A stretch of 64,000 nt of DNA from Bacteroidales bacterium UBA6248 (GCA_002441345.1 DJVU01000006.1:223075-287074); one strand, 5' to 3'; shown: positions 1 through 9,497, counted from the first letter of the stretch. Made by a program: numbers and translations. The notes: generated by a model not told the origin, from the letters alone.

Positions 1-1
1 T

Positions 2-271
2 GTCCGCGATCAGATATCAAGAGCAGGTATCCCCGGTGAAGCCGATCTTCTGGAAGTGAGACAGGGAGAAAAAACCGCCGTACCCACCCTGCTCGATTAT
101 GCTGCAAAAAAGGGAGATGTTGACCTTATCGTGATAATGACCCAGCAGGAATCGGCCATCGTTGAGTTCTTCATCGATTCCATAGCACAGGAAATGATCC
201 GCAGATCCGGGATTCCGGTAATGTCGGTGGTGCCTAAGGAAATAGTATCGCCTTCCGGTACGGAAAGCTGA
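2..271 (+). CDS. Universal stress protein, C-terminal part
   Basis: Partial gene; the reading frame is open from the left window edge, so the start lies outside. About 89 residues remain. They resemble the end of a UspA-type domain: a segment proposing a long-lived signal (DLIVIMTQQ), a helix rich in Ile/Glu, then the typical last strand RRSGIPVMSVVP. UspA proteins are cytoplasmic, often bind ATP and help cells survive stress; the ATP-binding Gly motif cannot be judged fully from this fragment. Downstream genes run in the same direction but have their own promoter-like box. The assignment rests on the C-terminal pattern only. Confidence 0.7.
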   Translation, partial: VRDQISRAGIPGEADLLEVRQGEKTAVPTLLDYAAKKGDVDLIVIMTQQESAIVEFFIDSIAQEMIRRSGIPVMSVVPKEIVSPSGTES

Positions 272-279
272 TTTTATTA

Positions 280-287
280 TAAATTTG
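280..287 (+). promoter_or_regulatory. Bacteroidota -7 box upstream of the 355 gene
   Basis: TAAATTTG matches the Bacteroidota -7 consensus TAnnTTTG and lies about 68 bases before the chosen ATG at 355. No clear TTTG -33 box was found. Confidence 0.4.
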
Positions 288-354
288 TTATACAACAATC
301 CCGGATGCCGTAATTTACGAAGTGAAACCGGATAATAACTTAAACAACAGCATT

Positions 355-771
355 ATGAAGAAGATATTGGGAGTTGTTCTCGGCATTTTTATCCTTACCG
401 TTCTGGTTGTTTTTCTTTGGTGGCGGTATTGCTTCGTTTTTGGAGAAGGCGTAAAAGCCGGTACTCTTAACTTTTTTGTACGAAAAGGATATGTTTTTAA
501 AACCTGGGAAGGCCGGCTTATTCAGGAAGGATTCCGTACACAAACACCCGGTGCACTTCAGAGCAATGAGTTTGAGTTTTCGGTAGTCAACGACAGCATT
601 GCACGCGTGCTCGAACGCACCGGAGGGAAATTCGTTGAGCTGCGCTACAAGGAGTACCTTAACCCGCTCCCCTGGCGAGGAATGAGTACCTATGTGGTAG
701 TCGAAATACTGAATATTGAATCCCACTCGGCTAAACCCGGCGACATTCCTTATCAATTTCAAGGTAATTAA
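355..771 (+). CDS. Small single-pass membrane protein, function unknown
   Basis: 138 residues from ATG 355; a GTG at 322 would add 11 polar residues in front of the hydrophobic helix and is less likely. Residues 1-25 form one transmembrane helix (LGVVLGIFILTVLVVFLWW), followed by a soluble domain with YVFKTWEGRLIQEGF and a C-terminal beta-rich part. Short Bacteroidota membrane proteins of this look, with an EGVKAG...KGYVFKTWEG signature, are sometimes mislabelled as 6-phosphogluconate dehydrogenase; nothing here looks like a dehydrogenase. It ends 11 bases before the DUF389 gene and is probably cotranscribed with it. Function unknown. Confidence 0.75.
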   Translation: MKKILGVVLGIFILTVLVVFLWWRYCFVFGEGVKAGTLNFFVRKGYVFKTWEGRLIQEGFRTQTPGALQSNEFEFSVVNDSIARVLERTGGKFVELRYKEYLNPLPWRGMSTYVVVEILNIESHSAKPGDIPYQFQGN

Positions 772-782
772 TCCGGCATATT

Positions 783-2099
783 ATGAACCTGATCAGAGAA
801 TTACTGCACTACCTTAATCTGGAAAATGAAGTTGAAGACTTTGACAAAATCCAGCAGTCCATTGAAAAGGATGTAATCTTTAAAGGTACAAATCTCTGGA
901 TTTTAATTTTTGCCATCATCATTGCATCCGTCGGGCTGAATATGAATTCAACCGCTGTGATTATCGGCGCTATGCTCATCTCCCCGCTTATGGGACCGAT
1001 CAATGGCATAGGATACAGTCTGGCAACCTATAATTTTCCACTGTTCAAAACCGCTATAAAAAATTACGGTTTTGCCGTAATTGCAGGACTGGCGGCTTCT
1101 ACAGGGTATTTTGCACTCAGCCCGGTTTCTACCGCCCATTCCGAGCTTCTGGCACGTACCAGTCCCACAATTTATGATGTACTGATTGCCATGTTCGGGG
1201 GTCTGGCTGGTATGGTTGCCATCAGCAGCCGGCAGAAGGGAAACGTAATACCCGGCGTGGCCATTGCTACCGCCCTTATGCCTCCGCTTTGTACTGCCGG
1301 ATACGGTCTGGCAACCGCACAGATGCAGTTCTTTTTCGGAGCCTTTTATTTGTTTACGATTAATACCGTTTTTATAGCGCTCGCTGCCGTTCTGATCTCG
1401 CAGGTGCTGAAGTTCCCGATTACCACTCTGGTGGATGAGGGCAGAAAAAAGCACGTCAACAGCTGGATCTCTTTTGTGATTGCCATAACCATTATTCCAA
1501 GTATATATTTTGGATATATGCTTGTTCAGCGTGAGCAGTTTACGGAAAACGTTGCCCGCTTTACCCGGAATGTCAGTGTGTTTGAAGGCAGCTATCTGCT
1601 CCGGTCCGAAAGCAATCCCTCCACCCGCGAAATCCGTATGGTTTACGGAGGAAGCACTCTTACCAAAACACATAAGGAGCGGCTTGCCGAAGTTGCAAGA
1701 GATTTTAACCTTGAAAAAGCTACGCTTGTTATAAGCCAGGGATTTTCACTCGACGCCACAGAGCGCACCGAGCTCGACCAGCTGAAAATGGAAATTGGCA
1801 GGCTGGGTATTGAACTCGAAAATAGCCAGAAGCAGAAAGACAGCCTTATCAAACAGCCGGAAACCGGTGAAGCACTGCTCAAAGAACTGAATGCCCTGAA
1901 TCCGGATATTCTGTCGTGCTCATTCTCCGGAACCAATCGCTATTCTATTGATGGAAAGACCGATACGGGGATCCGGCAGATAATTCTTGCCACCCGCCGG
2001 GGAGCTGTAAAGAATACAGAGAAAGAACGGATCAATGCCTGGCTTCAGCAGCGGCTGGGTACGGAGAAAATCCATGTATTTTATGAGGAGATTCCTTAG
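783..2099 (+). CDS. DUF389 family (TIGR00341-like) membrane protein
   Basis: 438 residues. A cytoplasmic start is followed by about six hydrophobic helices from residue ~40 to ~245 with the family signature NSTAVIIGAMLISPLMGPI (residues ~55-75) and a second conserved Gly/Pro-rich segment PGVAIATALMPPLCTAGYGLA (~155-180). Residues ~250-438 form a soluble, probably periplasmic domain with a short coiled-coil stretch (ERTELDQLKMEIGRLGIELENS). DUF389 proteins are uncharacterised inner membrane proteins; transport has been suggested from their shape only. The gene follows the small membrane protein gene at a gap of 11 bases and converges on the OstA-like gene. Confidence 0.85.
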   Translation: MNLIRELLHYLNLENEVEDFDKIQQSIEKDVIFKGTNLWILIFAIIIASVGLNMNSTAVIIGAMLISPLMGPINGIGYSLATYNFPLFKTAIKNYGFAVIAGLAASTGYFALSPVSTAHSELLARTSPTIYDVLIAMFGGLAGMVAISSRQKGNVIPGVAIATALMPPLCTAGYGLATAQMQFFFGAFYLFTINTVFIALAAVLISQVLKFPITTLVDEGRKKHVNSWISFVIAITIIPSIYFGYMLVQREQFTENVARFTRNVSVFEGSYLLRSESNPSTREIRMVYGGSTLTKTHKERLAEVARDFNLEKATLVISQGFSLDATERTELDQLKMEIGRLGIELENSQKQKDSLIKQPETGEALLKELNALNPDILSCSFSGTNRYSIDGKTDTGIRQIILATRRGAVKNTEKERINAWLQQRLGTEKIHVFYEEIP

Positions 2100-2179
2100 C
2101 GGTAATTTATATGGCTGATCTTCCCTCCGGATGTAATGCCCCGGAACTGCCGTTTTAGTAAATTCAGCCTGAGTGTTTT

Positions 2180-3679
2180 TTACCAGGTGAAAATATCTTC
2201 CCGCCTGACGGGGCGACTGGATTCCAGCCACCGGAAATCCTTTAATACCAGTTCAGCCTGATTCAGCTCTGCTTCGGGGTGGAGTACGGCCGTTGGTTTT
2301 TCTATGTATACGATCTGTTTTATCTTTTTGTTCTTCAGCCGGATATTCATATTGCTTGAAAACGATTTGTCGATTCCGACAAGAGAGCCATCTTCCTCCC
2401 TGAACCAGTAAAGAGTTTCTGCATTTCCTTTTACTGCTATCCGAACAAGTTCGTTATCGGTAAAATAGCCGGTCATCTCCCGCCCCTTAATCTGGTTGAA
2501 CCCGGCTCCGAGTGTGTCCCGCGATATAATAAACGCACTGTTGTATAAGAACAGTTGCTTAATTTGCTCTTTACCTGTCAGTATGTGTATAGAATCGGCT
2601 GTAAGCTGGTTTTCGTCTGTCCACAATACCGGATTACCCAGCATCCGAAGGGTGCTGTCGCTAAATTTGTAAATAAGCGAGTCCGACATCCCCTGCATAT
2701 CGGTACGAAAAAATTTCATACGATAATACGCATACACCTCCTTGGTTTTCTGTGCTGAATCGAAGGTGGCTTTCAACGTATCGGCGTGCATAAACAGTGT
2801 ATCGTTCCCGTTGATGAAAAGTGCCTCGGGTTTTTGAGTGATCATTGTGTAGCCCAGTGCTTTGCGGTACAACGCATACTGTCCGTATGCCAGAATGTCC
2901 TGCACCGTATCGGTTACTACAATATTGCCAAAAGCCTCCCCGTATCCGTTGGTGCGTTCGTAGTACAGACTATCTCCCGTAAGGGTCTGATCGCCGTTTC
3001 GTACCCAGGCATTTTCGTTGAATTCCGAGATGTCGGTTTCCGTATTGTACCAGCCGTTTTCGGCATAAATATCGGTTTCTTCGCCCTTTATGGTTGTGGG
3101 TCCGCGGAATCGGGCAATTTTGTCCTGCGTATTGTAATGAAGGGTGTCGCAATCCATTACATAGTCGGGATTATTAAGCAGTACATCCTCCCTGAAAAAA
3201 AAATCCTTGGTGTTGGTATGGTAATACCCGCGCCGGCTGTCGAGGGTGTTACGGCCATTAACGATATGTCCCCCGGTCAGGTAATAAGCGATACTTGTAT
3301 TCCGGTCAAAAATCAGCTTGTCGGTAGTGAGAGTGGTTTGGTTGTCGATGAGTTTAACGTTGTCAAAAACTTCTGCAATCCGTGTTTCACCGCTGTAATA
3401 AATGGAGTCGCCGTACAAATTCAGGGTGTCGCTTGCTTTTATATGCACACGGCTGTATGCTTTTATGCTGTTGGTGGCGTTGTTCAGATGTGCCGAGTCG
3501 CAATATAGGTAAGCGCCTTCGTGCTCAAAAACGGCATTGCCGAGGATACGCTGAACCCCTTCTCCCAAAGCTTTGTTGTATGCCATGATATCGGCCTGCA
3601 CCAGACGTATTTTCCGCGTTTGCTGAGCAGGCAGCACAAGTGGCAGAATCAGGAAGGCAAGAAGCATTAAACGGTTCAT
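2180..3679 (-). CDS. OstA/LptA-like periplasmic protein
   Basis: 499 residues with a signal peptide (residues ~1-18, cleaved near LPAQQ). The N-terminal part (~25-190) has repeated short beta units such as GNAVFEHEGAYLYCDSAHL and GDSIYYSGETRIAEVFDNV, the pattern of the OstA-like_N/LptA beta-jellyroll fold in LPS transport proteins. The same unit recurs through much of the chain (for example GDSLYYERTNGYGEAFGNI), so the protein may be a long LPS-binding bridge. Bacteroidota commonly encode such an extended OstA-like protein. It is a lone gene here, with a -7 box just upstream; glsA lies behind it on the same strand. The role in LPS export is inferred from the fold family. Confidence 0.8.
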   Translation of the reverse strand: MNRLMLLAFLILPLVLPAQQTRKIRLVQADIMAYNKALGEGVQRILGNAVFEHEGAYLYCDSAHLNNATNSIKAYSRVHIKASDTLNLYGDSIYYSGETRIAEVFDNVKLIDNQTTLTTDKLIFDRNTSIAYYLTGGHIVNGRNTLDSRRGYYHTNTKDFFFREDVLLNNPDYVMDCDTLHYNTQDKIARFRGPTTIKGEETDIYAENGWYNTETDISEFNENAWVRNGDQTLTGDSLYYERTNGYGEAFGNIVVTDTVQDILAYGQYALYRKALGYTMITQKPEALFINGNDTLFMHADTLKATFDSAQKTKEVYAYYRMKFFRTDMQGMSDSLIYKFSDSTLRMLGNPVLWTDENQLTADSIHILTGKEQIKQLFLYNSAFIISRDTLGAGFNQIKGREMTGYFTDNELVRIAVKGNAETLYWFREEDGSLVGIDKSFSSNMNIRLKNKKIKQIVYIEKPTAVLHPEAELNQAELVLKDFRWLESSRPVRREDIFTW

Positions 3680-3699
3680 CGGAGCAGTAGTTGGAACTG

Positions 3700-3707
3700 C
3701 AAAGCTA
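3700..3707 (-). promoter_or_regulatory. -7 box of the OstA-like gene
   Basis: On the minus strand this reads TAGCTTTG, a match to TAnnTTTG, 20 bases before the ATG at 3679. Confidence 0.5.
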
Positions 3708-3766
3708 TGAAATAGTTAAATTCAAAAATACCGGGGGCCCGGAGTTCGGGCTGCGGGTGCCGGTTT

Positions 3767-4681
3767 TCAGAAAATCGACCTGGAGGTATAGGTTGTAAAC
3801 AATTCAAGAGCTTTAAAACCGGCCAGCGAATTTCCGGCAGTATTGAGCCCAGGCGACCACACGGCAATCGACAGCTCTCCCGGCATAACGGCAACGATTC
3901 CGCCGCCTACCCCGCTCTTGCCGGGAAGCCCCACCCTGAAAGCAAACTCACCCCCCTCATCGTAAAGTCCGCAGGTCTGCATAAGGGCATTGATGCGCTT
4001 GGCCTGCCTGAGTCCGCATATAATATTGCCGTTCACCGGATCGGTGCCGCCATTGGCAAGAAACAGGAAAGCACGGGCCAGATCTTTACAGCTCATCGAC
4101 AAAGAACATTGATGGTAATACACATCCAGAACCCGTTCGGGATCGTTATACAGGTTGCCGTAACTTTTCAGAAAGTGCGCAAGCGCAGCGTTACGGTGCC
4201 CCGTTTCTTTCTCCGAAAGGGCTACCTGTTCATCGTAACCTATGGTATTGTTGCCGGCACAGTTACGAACAAAATCCCTGAGATCGCACAAAGGATCATG
4301 GTTTTCAAGTATGATGCAGTCGGTAACTACCAGTGCTCCCGCATTGATGAACGGATTTCTGGGCCTTCCGTGCTCGTATTCGAGCTGCACAAGGCTGTTG
4401 AAGGGGTTGCCCGAAGCTTCGCGCCCAACCCTTTCCCACAGAGAATCACCAATTCTGTCCATAACCATGGCCAGCGTAAAAACCTTCGAGAGACTTTGAA
4501 TGCTGAAGCACTCCGAAGCATCCCCCGTTGTGAAACACCCGCCCCTTACCGTGGCAACGGCTATTCCAAATTTGGCCGGAGAAACACCGGCAAGAGCCGG
4601 TATATACGATGCTACTTTCCCCGTATTAAGCAACGGGCTTACATCTGCAGCTATACGTTCAATTATTTTCAGATAATCCAT
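3767..4681 (-). CDS. glsA: Glutaminase A
   Basis: 304 residues from the ATG at 4681; an upstream in-frame ATG at 4711 would add ten residues absent from family members, which are about 305-310 long. Hydrolyses L-glutamine to glutamate and ammonia in the cytoplasm. The serine-dependent beta-lactamase-like fold is clear: catalytic SxxK in FSIQSLSK (Ser63, Lys66), NPFNSLVQLE, RNPFINAGALVV, SFGNLYNDP-like KSYGNLYNDPERV, and the C-terminal GLPGKSGVGGGI...AVWSPGL. Full length, no lesions. Neighbours are not functionally linked, though aspartase and PruA elsewhere in the window also point to amino acid use. Confidence 0.95.
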   Translation of the reverse strand: MDYLKIIERIAADVSPLLNTGKVASYIPALAGVSPAKFGIAVATVRGGCFTTGDASECFSIQSLSKVFTLAMVMDRIGDSLWERVGREASGNPFNSLVQLEYEHGRPRNPFINAGALVVTDCIILENHDPLCDLRDFVRNCAGNNTIGYDEQVALSEKETGHRNAALAHFLKSYGNLYNDPERVLDVYYHQCSLSMSCKDLARAFLFLANGGTDPVNGNIICGLRQAKRINALMQTCGLYDEGGEFAFRVGLPGKSGVGGGIVAVMPGELSIAVWSPGLNTAGNSLAGFKALELFTTYTSRSIF

Positions 4682-4796
4682 AATTCCCGCTTTAAACGTT
4701 TTATCCGCCATTCAGGCGGCAATTCGGGTAGTACTAGTACATTGGTGCCTGAAAAACAGGCATGGAAAGGTGCATGCAAAATTAACCGGAATAATC

Positions 4797-4804
4797 TATT
4801 TTTG
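4797..4804 (+). promoter_or_regulatory. -7 box of the receiver/ATP-grasp gene
   Basis: TATTTTTG matches TAnnTTTG and ends 19 bases before ATG 4824. Because the box lies downstream of the more upstream ATG at 4770, it supports the start at 4824. Confidence 0.55.
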
Positions 4805-4823
4805 TGTAAATATCAAGCGAATC

Positions 4824-7811
4824 ATGCAAACGTCACCATACGCTCTTCTGGCCCGGAAATTCTATTTTACCGATACTGCCTTCATTAACCTGATGAAGAA
4901 AAGGATCTACAACGTGCTGCTGATAGCCAGCAATTACGATTCCTTTGTTCTTGAAGGCGATGGACGGATCGACGAACAGATATTCAACGAATACGTTTCC
5001 CTCAGCCTCAGATACCCCCCGCAGTTTATCCAGGTTTCGTCGGAAGCAGAGGCGATGAAAGTGCTTGAGGAACAAAACATCGACCTTATCATTACCATGC
5101 TCAGCATGGGGAAGAGCGATAATTTTGAACTTGCAAAACGGGTAAAAAGCAGGTACCCCCTGAAACCTATTGTGGTTCTTACTTCGTTTTCGAGGGAGGT
5201 AACCATGACCCTGGCAAACGAGGATATGTCGGCCATCGATTATGTGTTCTCCTGGCTTGGAAATGCCGATATTCTTCTGGCTATCATCAAACTGATAGAA
5301 GATCGCATGAATGCGGAACACGACGTGAAAGAAGTGGGCGTTCAGGTGATTCTTCTTGTGGAAGACTCTATCCGGTTTTATTCGAGTTACCTGCCAAACA
5401 TTTATAAAATTATATTTAAACAGTCCAAGTCTTTTATGACCGAGGGACTCAACGAGCATCAGATGATGCTGCGCATGCGCGGACGACCCAAGATACTGCT
5501 TGCTACCACGTATGAGGAAGCCATAAATTATTACGAAAAGTATAAGAATAACCTGCTTGGAATCATTACTGATATATCCTACCCGCGAAATGGCGCCGAA
5601 GACCGGCAGGCCGGGGTAAGACTGGTTGAGAAGGTAAAACGCGACGATGAGTTTATCCCTATCCTGATGCAGTCGTCCGATATTTCGAACCATGAGGTGG
5701 CCCGCGATCTCCGTGTTGGCTTTCTGCATAAGCAATCGAAAACACTCTCGATCGAACTGCGGAATTTTATTAAACAGTATTTTGCATTCGGCGATTTTGT
5801 TTTTGTAGATCCTGAAACCCGCCTGGAAGTGGCCCGCGCCGCCGATCTGAAAGCGTTACAGCAAAAAATCTTCGAAATCCCCGAAAGCTCTCTGGAATAC
5901 CATGTTTATCGCAATCACGTTTCCAAATGGCTGTATGCCAGGGCGCTTTTTCCCTTAGCGGAACTTTTCAGGGATATACGTCCCGACGATTTCAATGACC
6001 TGGACGAAATTCGCCGGTTTATTTTTGATGCCATTGCTACTTTCCGTCTCAACAAGGCCAGGGGAATTATAGCGGAATTTAACCGGGAAAGCTTCGATGA
6101 ATATCTCAGTTTTACAAGGGTAGGACAGGGTTCTATTGGAGGGAAAGCCAGAGGACTGGCATTCCTCGATTCGATGATAAAACGTAACCGGCTGCTCGAC
6201 AAATGGCCGGGGGTCATCGTTACCATCCCGAGAACCGTGGTGCTGGGTACCGATATCTTCGATGAGTTTATGGAAGAGAATAATCTTTATAAAATTGCGC
6301 TTTCCGACCTCAGCGATGAAGATATCCTTGATCATTTCGTGGCAGCCCGGCTTCCGTTCCGCCTGCACGAAGATCTGTATACCTTCATCAGCGTGGTGAA
6401 CCGTCCGATTGCCGTACGCTCGTCGAGTATGCTCGAAGATTCTTACTACCAGCCATTCGCCGGAATATACTCCACCTACATGGTTCCGAATTTCGCCAAC
6501 GACGAACGGATGACCATCGAAAATCTGAGCAATGCCATTAAAAGCGTTTACGCTTCTGCCTTCTACCACGATTCCAAATCATACATGACGGCAACTTCCA
6601 ATGTGATCGATGAGGAAAAGATGGCCATCGTGCTTCAGGAGGTGGCTGGCTCCAGATATGGCGATCGGTTTTATCCAACCCTGTCGGGCGTTGCACGATC
6701 GATTGACTTTTATCCCATCGCACCCGAAAAACCTGAAGACGGCATTGCAAACATTGCGCTGGGGCTTGGAAAATACATCGTGGATGGGGGATTAACGCTC
6801 AGATTTTCTCCAAGGTATCCGCGGAAAGTACTGCAGCTGTCGACGCCCGAATTTGCTCTTCGCGAAACGCAAAAGCATTTTTATGCCCTCGACCTGCGAC
6901 CGGGAACTTTTGTTGCGTCTACCGACGACAGCGCAAACCTGCTGAGGCTCCAGATTCCGGAAGCCGAGGCCGACGGTTCGGTCAGAAATATTGTCTCCAC
7001 TTTCGACTACGAAACCAATATGATCCGCGACGGAATGCTTGGAAAAGGAAAGCGTATTGTTACTTTCTCCAATATACTCAGCCATAATGTTTTTCCTTTG
7101 GCCGAGATTCTGGCAACTGTACTTGAAACCGGTCAACGTGAAATGAGCAAGCCGGTAGAGATTGAGTTTGCCGTGGAACTCAACCAGCCCAAAGGAATGC
7201 CTGCCCTCTTTAACCTGCTTCAGATACGCCCTATCGTCGACAACCGCGAGGCAATCGAAGCACATCTTGAGGATCTTGAAGAAAAAGATACAATCATATA
7301 TGCGCACCATGCCCTTGGAAATGGTATAATCAGGGATGTCAGCGATGTGGTGTACATTAAGCCCGAGTCGTTTAATCCATCCTCAAATAAAGAAACGGCT
7401 CTGCGGATCGGAGAGCTGAACGAACGTTTCCTGGCTGCAGGCAAAAACTACGTACTGGTGGGGCCGGGACGCTGGGGAAGCAGCGATCCCTGGCTCGGTA
7501 TACCCGTAAAATGGCCCCAGATTTCTGCCGCACGGGTGATTGTGGAGTCGGGACTCGAACACTACCGCATCGACCCAAGTCAGGGAACACATTTCTTTCA
7601 GAACCTGACTTCGTTCCGGGTCGGGTACTTCACCATTAATCCATATATCAAAGACGGCTTCTACGACCTTGAATACCTGTCGAAGCAAACGGCCTGTTAC
7701 GAGGATGAGGTCATTCGCCATGTGTGCTTCTCCGGGCCTATGACTATAATGATTGACGGGAAGAAGAATCTCGGGGTAGTTATGAAGCCGGATGCAGAGC
7801 CCCGGAAGTAA
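4824..7811 (+). CDS. Double receiver-like plus PPDK_N ATP-grasp protein
   Basis: 995 residues. Residues ~25-165 resemble a receiver domain but the phospho-acceptor Asp is replaced (DLIITMLSM). Residues ~175-320 are a second receiver with the acidic VEDS pair, Asp in GIITDISYP, Ser in LMQSSD and Lys in FLHKQSK, so probably phosphorylatable. From ~430 a pyruvate-phosphate-dikinase/PEP-synthase N-terminal ATP-grasp domain follows (GGKARGL at ~438, PIAVRSSSMLEDS at ~528, ending near LLQIRPIVD). The usual phosphohistidine swivel domain and PEP-binding barrel are absent; instead there is a ~200-residue tail with GPGRWGSSDPWLG and GTHFFQNLTSFRVGYF. It is related to PEP synthase by family, but the reaction is unknown. 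Single gene converging on pstB with only 9 bases between. Confidence 0.8.
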   Translation: MQTSPYALLARKFYFTDTAFINLMKKRIYNVLLIASNYDSFVLEGDGRIDEQIFNEYVSLSLRYPPQFIQVSSEAEAMKVLEEQNIDLIITMLSMGKSDNFELAKRVKSRYPLKPIVVLTSFSREVTMTLANEDMSAIDYVFSWLGNADILLAIIKLIEDRMNAEHDVKEVGVQVILLVEDSIRFYSSYLPNIYKIIFKQSKSFMTEGLNEHQMMLRMRGRPKILLATTYEEAINYYEKYKNNLLGIITDISYPRNGAEDRQAGVRLVEKVKRDDEFIPILMQSSDISNHEVARDLRVGFLHKQSKTLSIELRNFIKQYFAFGDFVFVDPETRLEVARAADLKALQQKIFEIPESSLEYHVYRNHVSKWLYARALFPLAELFRDIRPDDFNDLDEIRRFIFDAIATFRLNKARGIIAEFNRESFDEYLSFTRVGQGSIGGKARGLAFLDSMIKRNRLLDKWPGVIVTIPRTVVLGTDIFDEFMEENNLYKIALSDLSDEDILDHFVAARLPFRLHEDLYTFISVVNRPIAVRSSSMLEDSYYQPFAGIYSTYMVPNFANDERMTIENLSNAIKSVYASAFYHDSKSYMTATSNVIDEEKMAIVLQEVAGSRYGDRFYPTLSGVARSIDFYPIAPEKPEDGIANIALGLGKYIVDGGLTLRFSPRYPRKVLQLSTPEFALRETQKHFYALDLRPGTFVASTDDSANLLRLQIPEAEADGSVRNIVSTFDYETNMIRDGMLGKGKRIVTFSNILSHNVFPLAEILATVLETGQREMSKPVEIEFAVELNQPKGMPALFNLLQIRPIVDNREAIEAHLEDLEEKDTIIYAHHALGNGIIRDVSDVVYIKPESFNPSSNKETALRIGELNERFLAAGKNYVLVGPGRWGSSDPWLGIPVKWPQISAARVIVESGLEHYRIDPSQGTHFFQNLTSFRVGYFTINPYIKDGFYDLEYLSKQTACYEDEVIRHVCFSGPMTIMIDGKKNLGVVMKPDAEPRK

Positions 7812-7820
7812 AGGAACAGC

Positions 7821-8636
7821 TTAATTGCCGTCGATCAGGTAGGCTCTGAGTTTGTCAGACCGGGCATTTTCGAACAATTCTCCGGGGCTTCCCTGCTCAA
7901 TAATCTCTCCATCGTGCATGAATATCACATGGTCGGCCAGGCGGATTGCCTGCCGCAATACGTGTGTAACCAGCACTATGGTGTAGTGTTTCCTGATCTC
8001 CCGAAACAGATTCTCGATTATTTTGCTGGAAGTCGGATCAAGAGCCGAGGTGGGTTCATCGGCCAGGATGATAGCCGGTTTTACGGCAAGTCCCCGCGCC
8101 AGGCATAAGCGTTGCTGCTGACCGATCGACAAACTTGTAGCCGGGGCATTCAATCTTCCTTTAACCTCTTCCCATAAACCCACCTCACGCAAGTGCTTTT
8201 CAACCGAAAACGCTAGCAACCGCTTGTCGCGAACCCCCTTGAGCTTCAGCCCGTAAGCCACGTTTTTAAATATCGAAACAGGTAGGGGATAGGGCCGCTG
8301 CGAAAGGAGTCCCATTCGCTGCCTCAGAGCAGGAATATCGGTTGTGCTGTTCAGAATGTCGTCGCCGCCAATGGTAATAGTGCCTGTTACCTCCAGCTCC
8401 CGGTACAGGTCGGTAAGCCTGTTCATGCATTTCAGCAGGGTTGTCTTTCCGCAGCCCGAAGGTCCGAGCAGCACCGTAATCCTGTTCTCCGGGATTTCAA
8501 GGTTTATGTTTTTCAGAATATGATGGTCACCGGCATGCACATTCAGATTCGATATCTTTAATGCCGGTTTCCCGGCCACGGAAGGGGTAAGGATTTCAAC
8601 TACAGACTCCGGCATTTCTATATCGGGGGACTTCAT
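7821..8636 (-). CDS. pstB: Phosphate ABC transporter ATPase PstB
   Basis: 271 residues. Energises high-affinity phosphate import from the cytoplasmic side with PstC/PstA. Walker A GPSGCGKTT with the PstB-typical KCMNRLTDL following, Q-loop LLSQRPYPLPVSIFKNVAYG, signature LSIGQQQRLCLARG, Walker B IILADEPTSALDP and switch His in LVTHVLRQA. The first ~25 residues before NLNVHAGDHHILKNINL are a short extension. Last gene of pstSCAB, six bases after pstA. No phoU follows, unlike many pst operons; the next gene converges from the other strand. Confidence 0.95.
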   Translation of the reverse strand: MKSPDIEMPESVVEILTPSVAGKPALKISNLNVHAGDHHILKNINLEIPENRITVLLGPSGCGKTTLLKCMNRLTDLYRELEVTGTITIGGDDILNSTTDIPALRQRMGLLSQRPYPLPVSIFKNVAYGLKLKGVRDKRLLAFSVEKHLREVGLWEEVKGRLNAPATSLSIGQQQRLCLARGLAVKPAIILADEPTSALDPTSSKIIENLFREIRKHYTIVLVTHVLRQAIRLADHVIFMHDGEIIEQGSPGELFENARSDKLRAYLIDGN

Positions 8637-8642
8637 AACTGT

Positions 8643-9497
8643 TTACTTTAAATTTGTTTTTGAGTAACGCTTCGACAGGAAACGTGCTCCCAGGCTTATG
8701 CTCAGAATGATTACCGTGAGGATAATGGCTGAGGCATAGGCACGATCTCTGACTTCCGGGATGGGCGATCCGAGCTGGAAGAAGATGGCCAGCGGAAGGG
8801 TAGCTGCCGGTTCGTCAAGGTTTACCGGGATGTTGTCGGTATACCCTGCAGTGAAAAGAACCGATGCAGCATCGCCTATTCCCCTGCCGAACGACAGCAG
8901 AATGGCGGTAATAAATCCCGAAAAGCCCTGCTTGAATATGACCCGGAACGCCGTTTCGGAGCGGGTGGATCCCAGTGCCAGGGAGGCTTCATGAAGCCCT
9001 TTCGGGATGGTACTGAGTACTTCGTCGAAAGTTCGTACCATGATGGGACTAATAAGCAATGCCACCGTTATAATTCCGGCAAGCAGGGATGCGTTCATCC
9101 CGAAGAAAAGCATGAGGGTAAATCCGAAAGCACCGTAAACAATGGATGGTATTCCCCAGAGGGCATCCAGAAAATACCGGATGGTATTTTGGGTTCTCCG
9201 GTATCTGATCAGATGCACGTTCAGATAAAGGGCGGCCGGCATTCCGATAACGATGGCGATCAGGGTTGCCCCAAGTGCTATGTAGAGCGAACCGGCAATG
9301 GCATTCAGAACGCCGCCCTCACCCCCGTAATAATAGCCGCCTTTGGGTACTTTTATTACCATATCCCACGAAAGTGCTCCGAAACCTTTTACAAAAATTA
9401 CAAGGATGATAAAGGCCAGTACAGCAATAAGCGAGTAGGTCATAAATGCCGACAAGCCTATGTAGAATTTTTCTTCAACGCGTTTTATCCGTTTCAT
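8643..9497 (-). CDS. pstA: Phosphate ABC transporter permease PstA
   Basis: 284 residues with about six transmembrane helices. Forms the inner membrane channel for phosphate with PstC. The permease EAA loop is visible as GLHEASLALGSTRSETAFRVI, and the PstA-type segment GIPSIVYGAFGFTLML sits before it. Overlaps the end of pstC by four bases (ATGA-type junction), which suggests translational coupling. Full length for the family. Confidence 0.94.
   Translation of the reverse strand: MKRIKRVEEKFYIGLSAFMTYSLIAVLAFIILVIFVKGFGALSWDMVIKVPKGGYYYGGEGGVLNAIAGSLYIALGATLIAIVIGMPAALYLNVHLIRYRRTQNTIRYFLDALWGIPSIVYGAFGFTLMLFFGMNASLLAGIITVALLISPIMVRTFDEVLSTIPKGLHEASLALGSTRSETAFRVIFKQGFSGFITAILLSFGRGIGDAASVLFTAGYTDNIPVNLDEPAATLPLAIFFQLGSPIPEVRDRAYASAIILTVIILSISLGARFLSKRYSKTNLK

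Noticed and set aside
948..1673. Long open frame on the minus strand inside the DUF389 gene
   Set aside because: It is opposite a convincing membrane protein gene, and its translation is rich in Gly/His/Cys/Asn with no motif.
2786..3508. 240-codon open frame opposite the OstA-like gene
   Set aside because: The opposite strand carries a signal peptide and a repeated family motif; this translation is a shadow without domain features.
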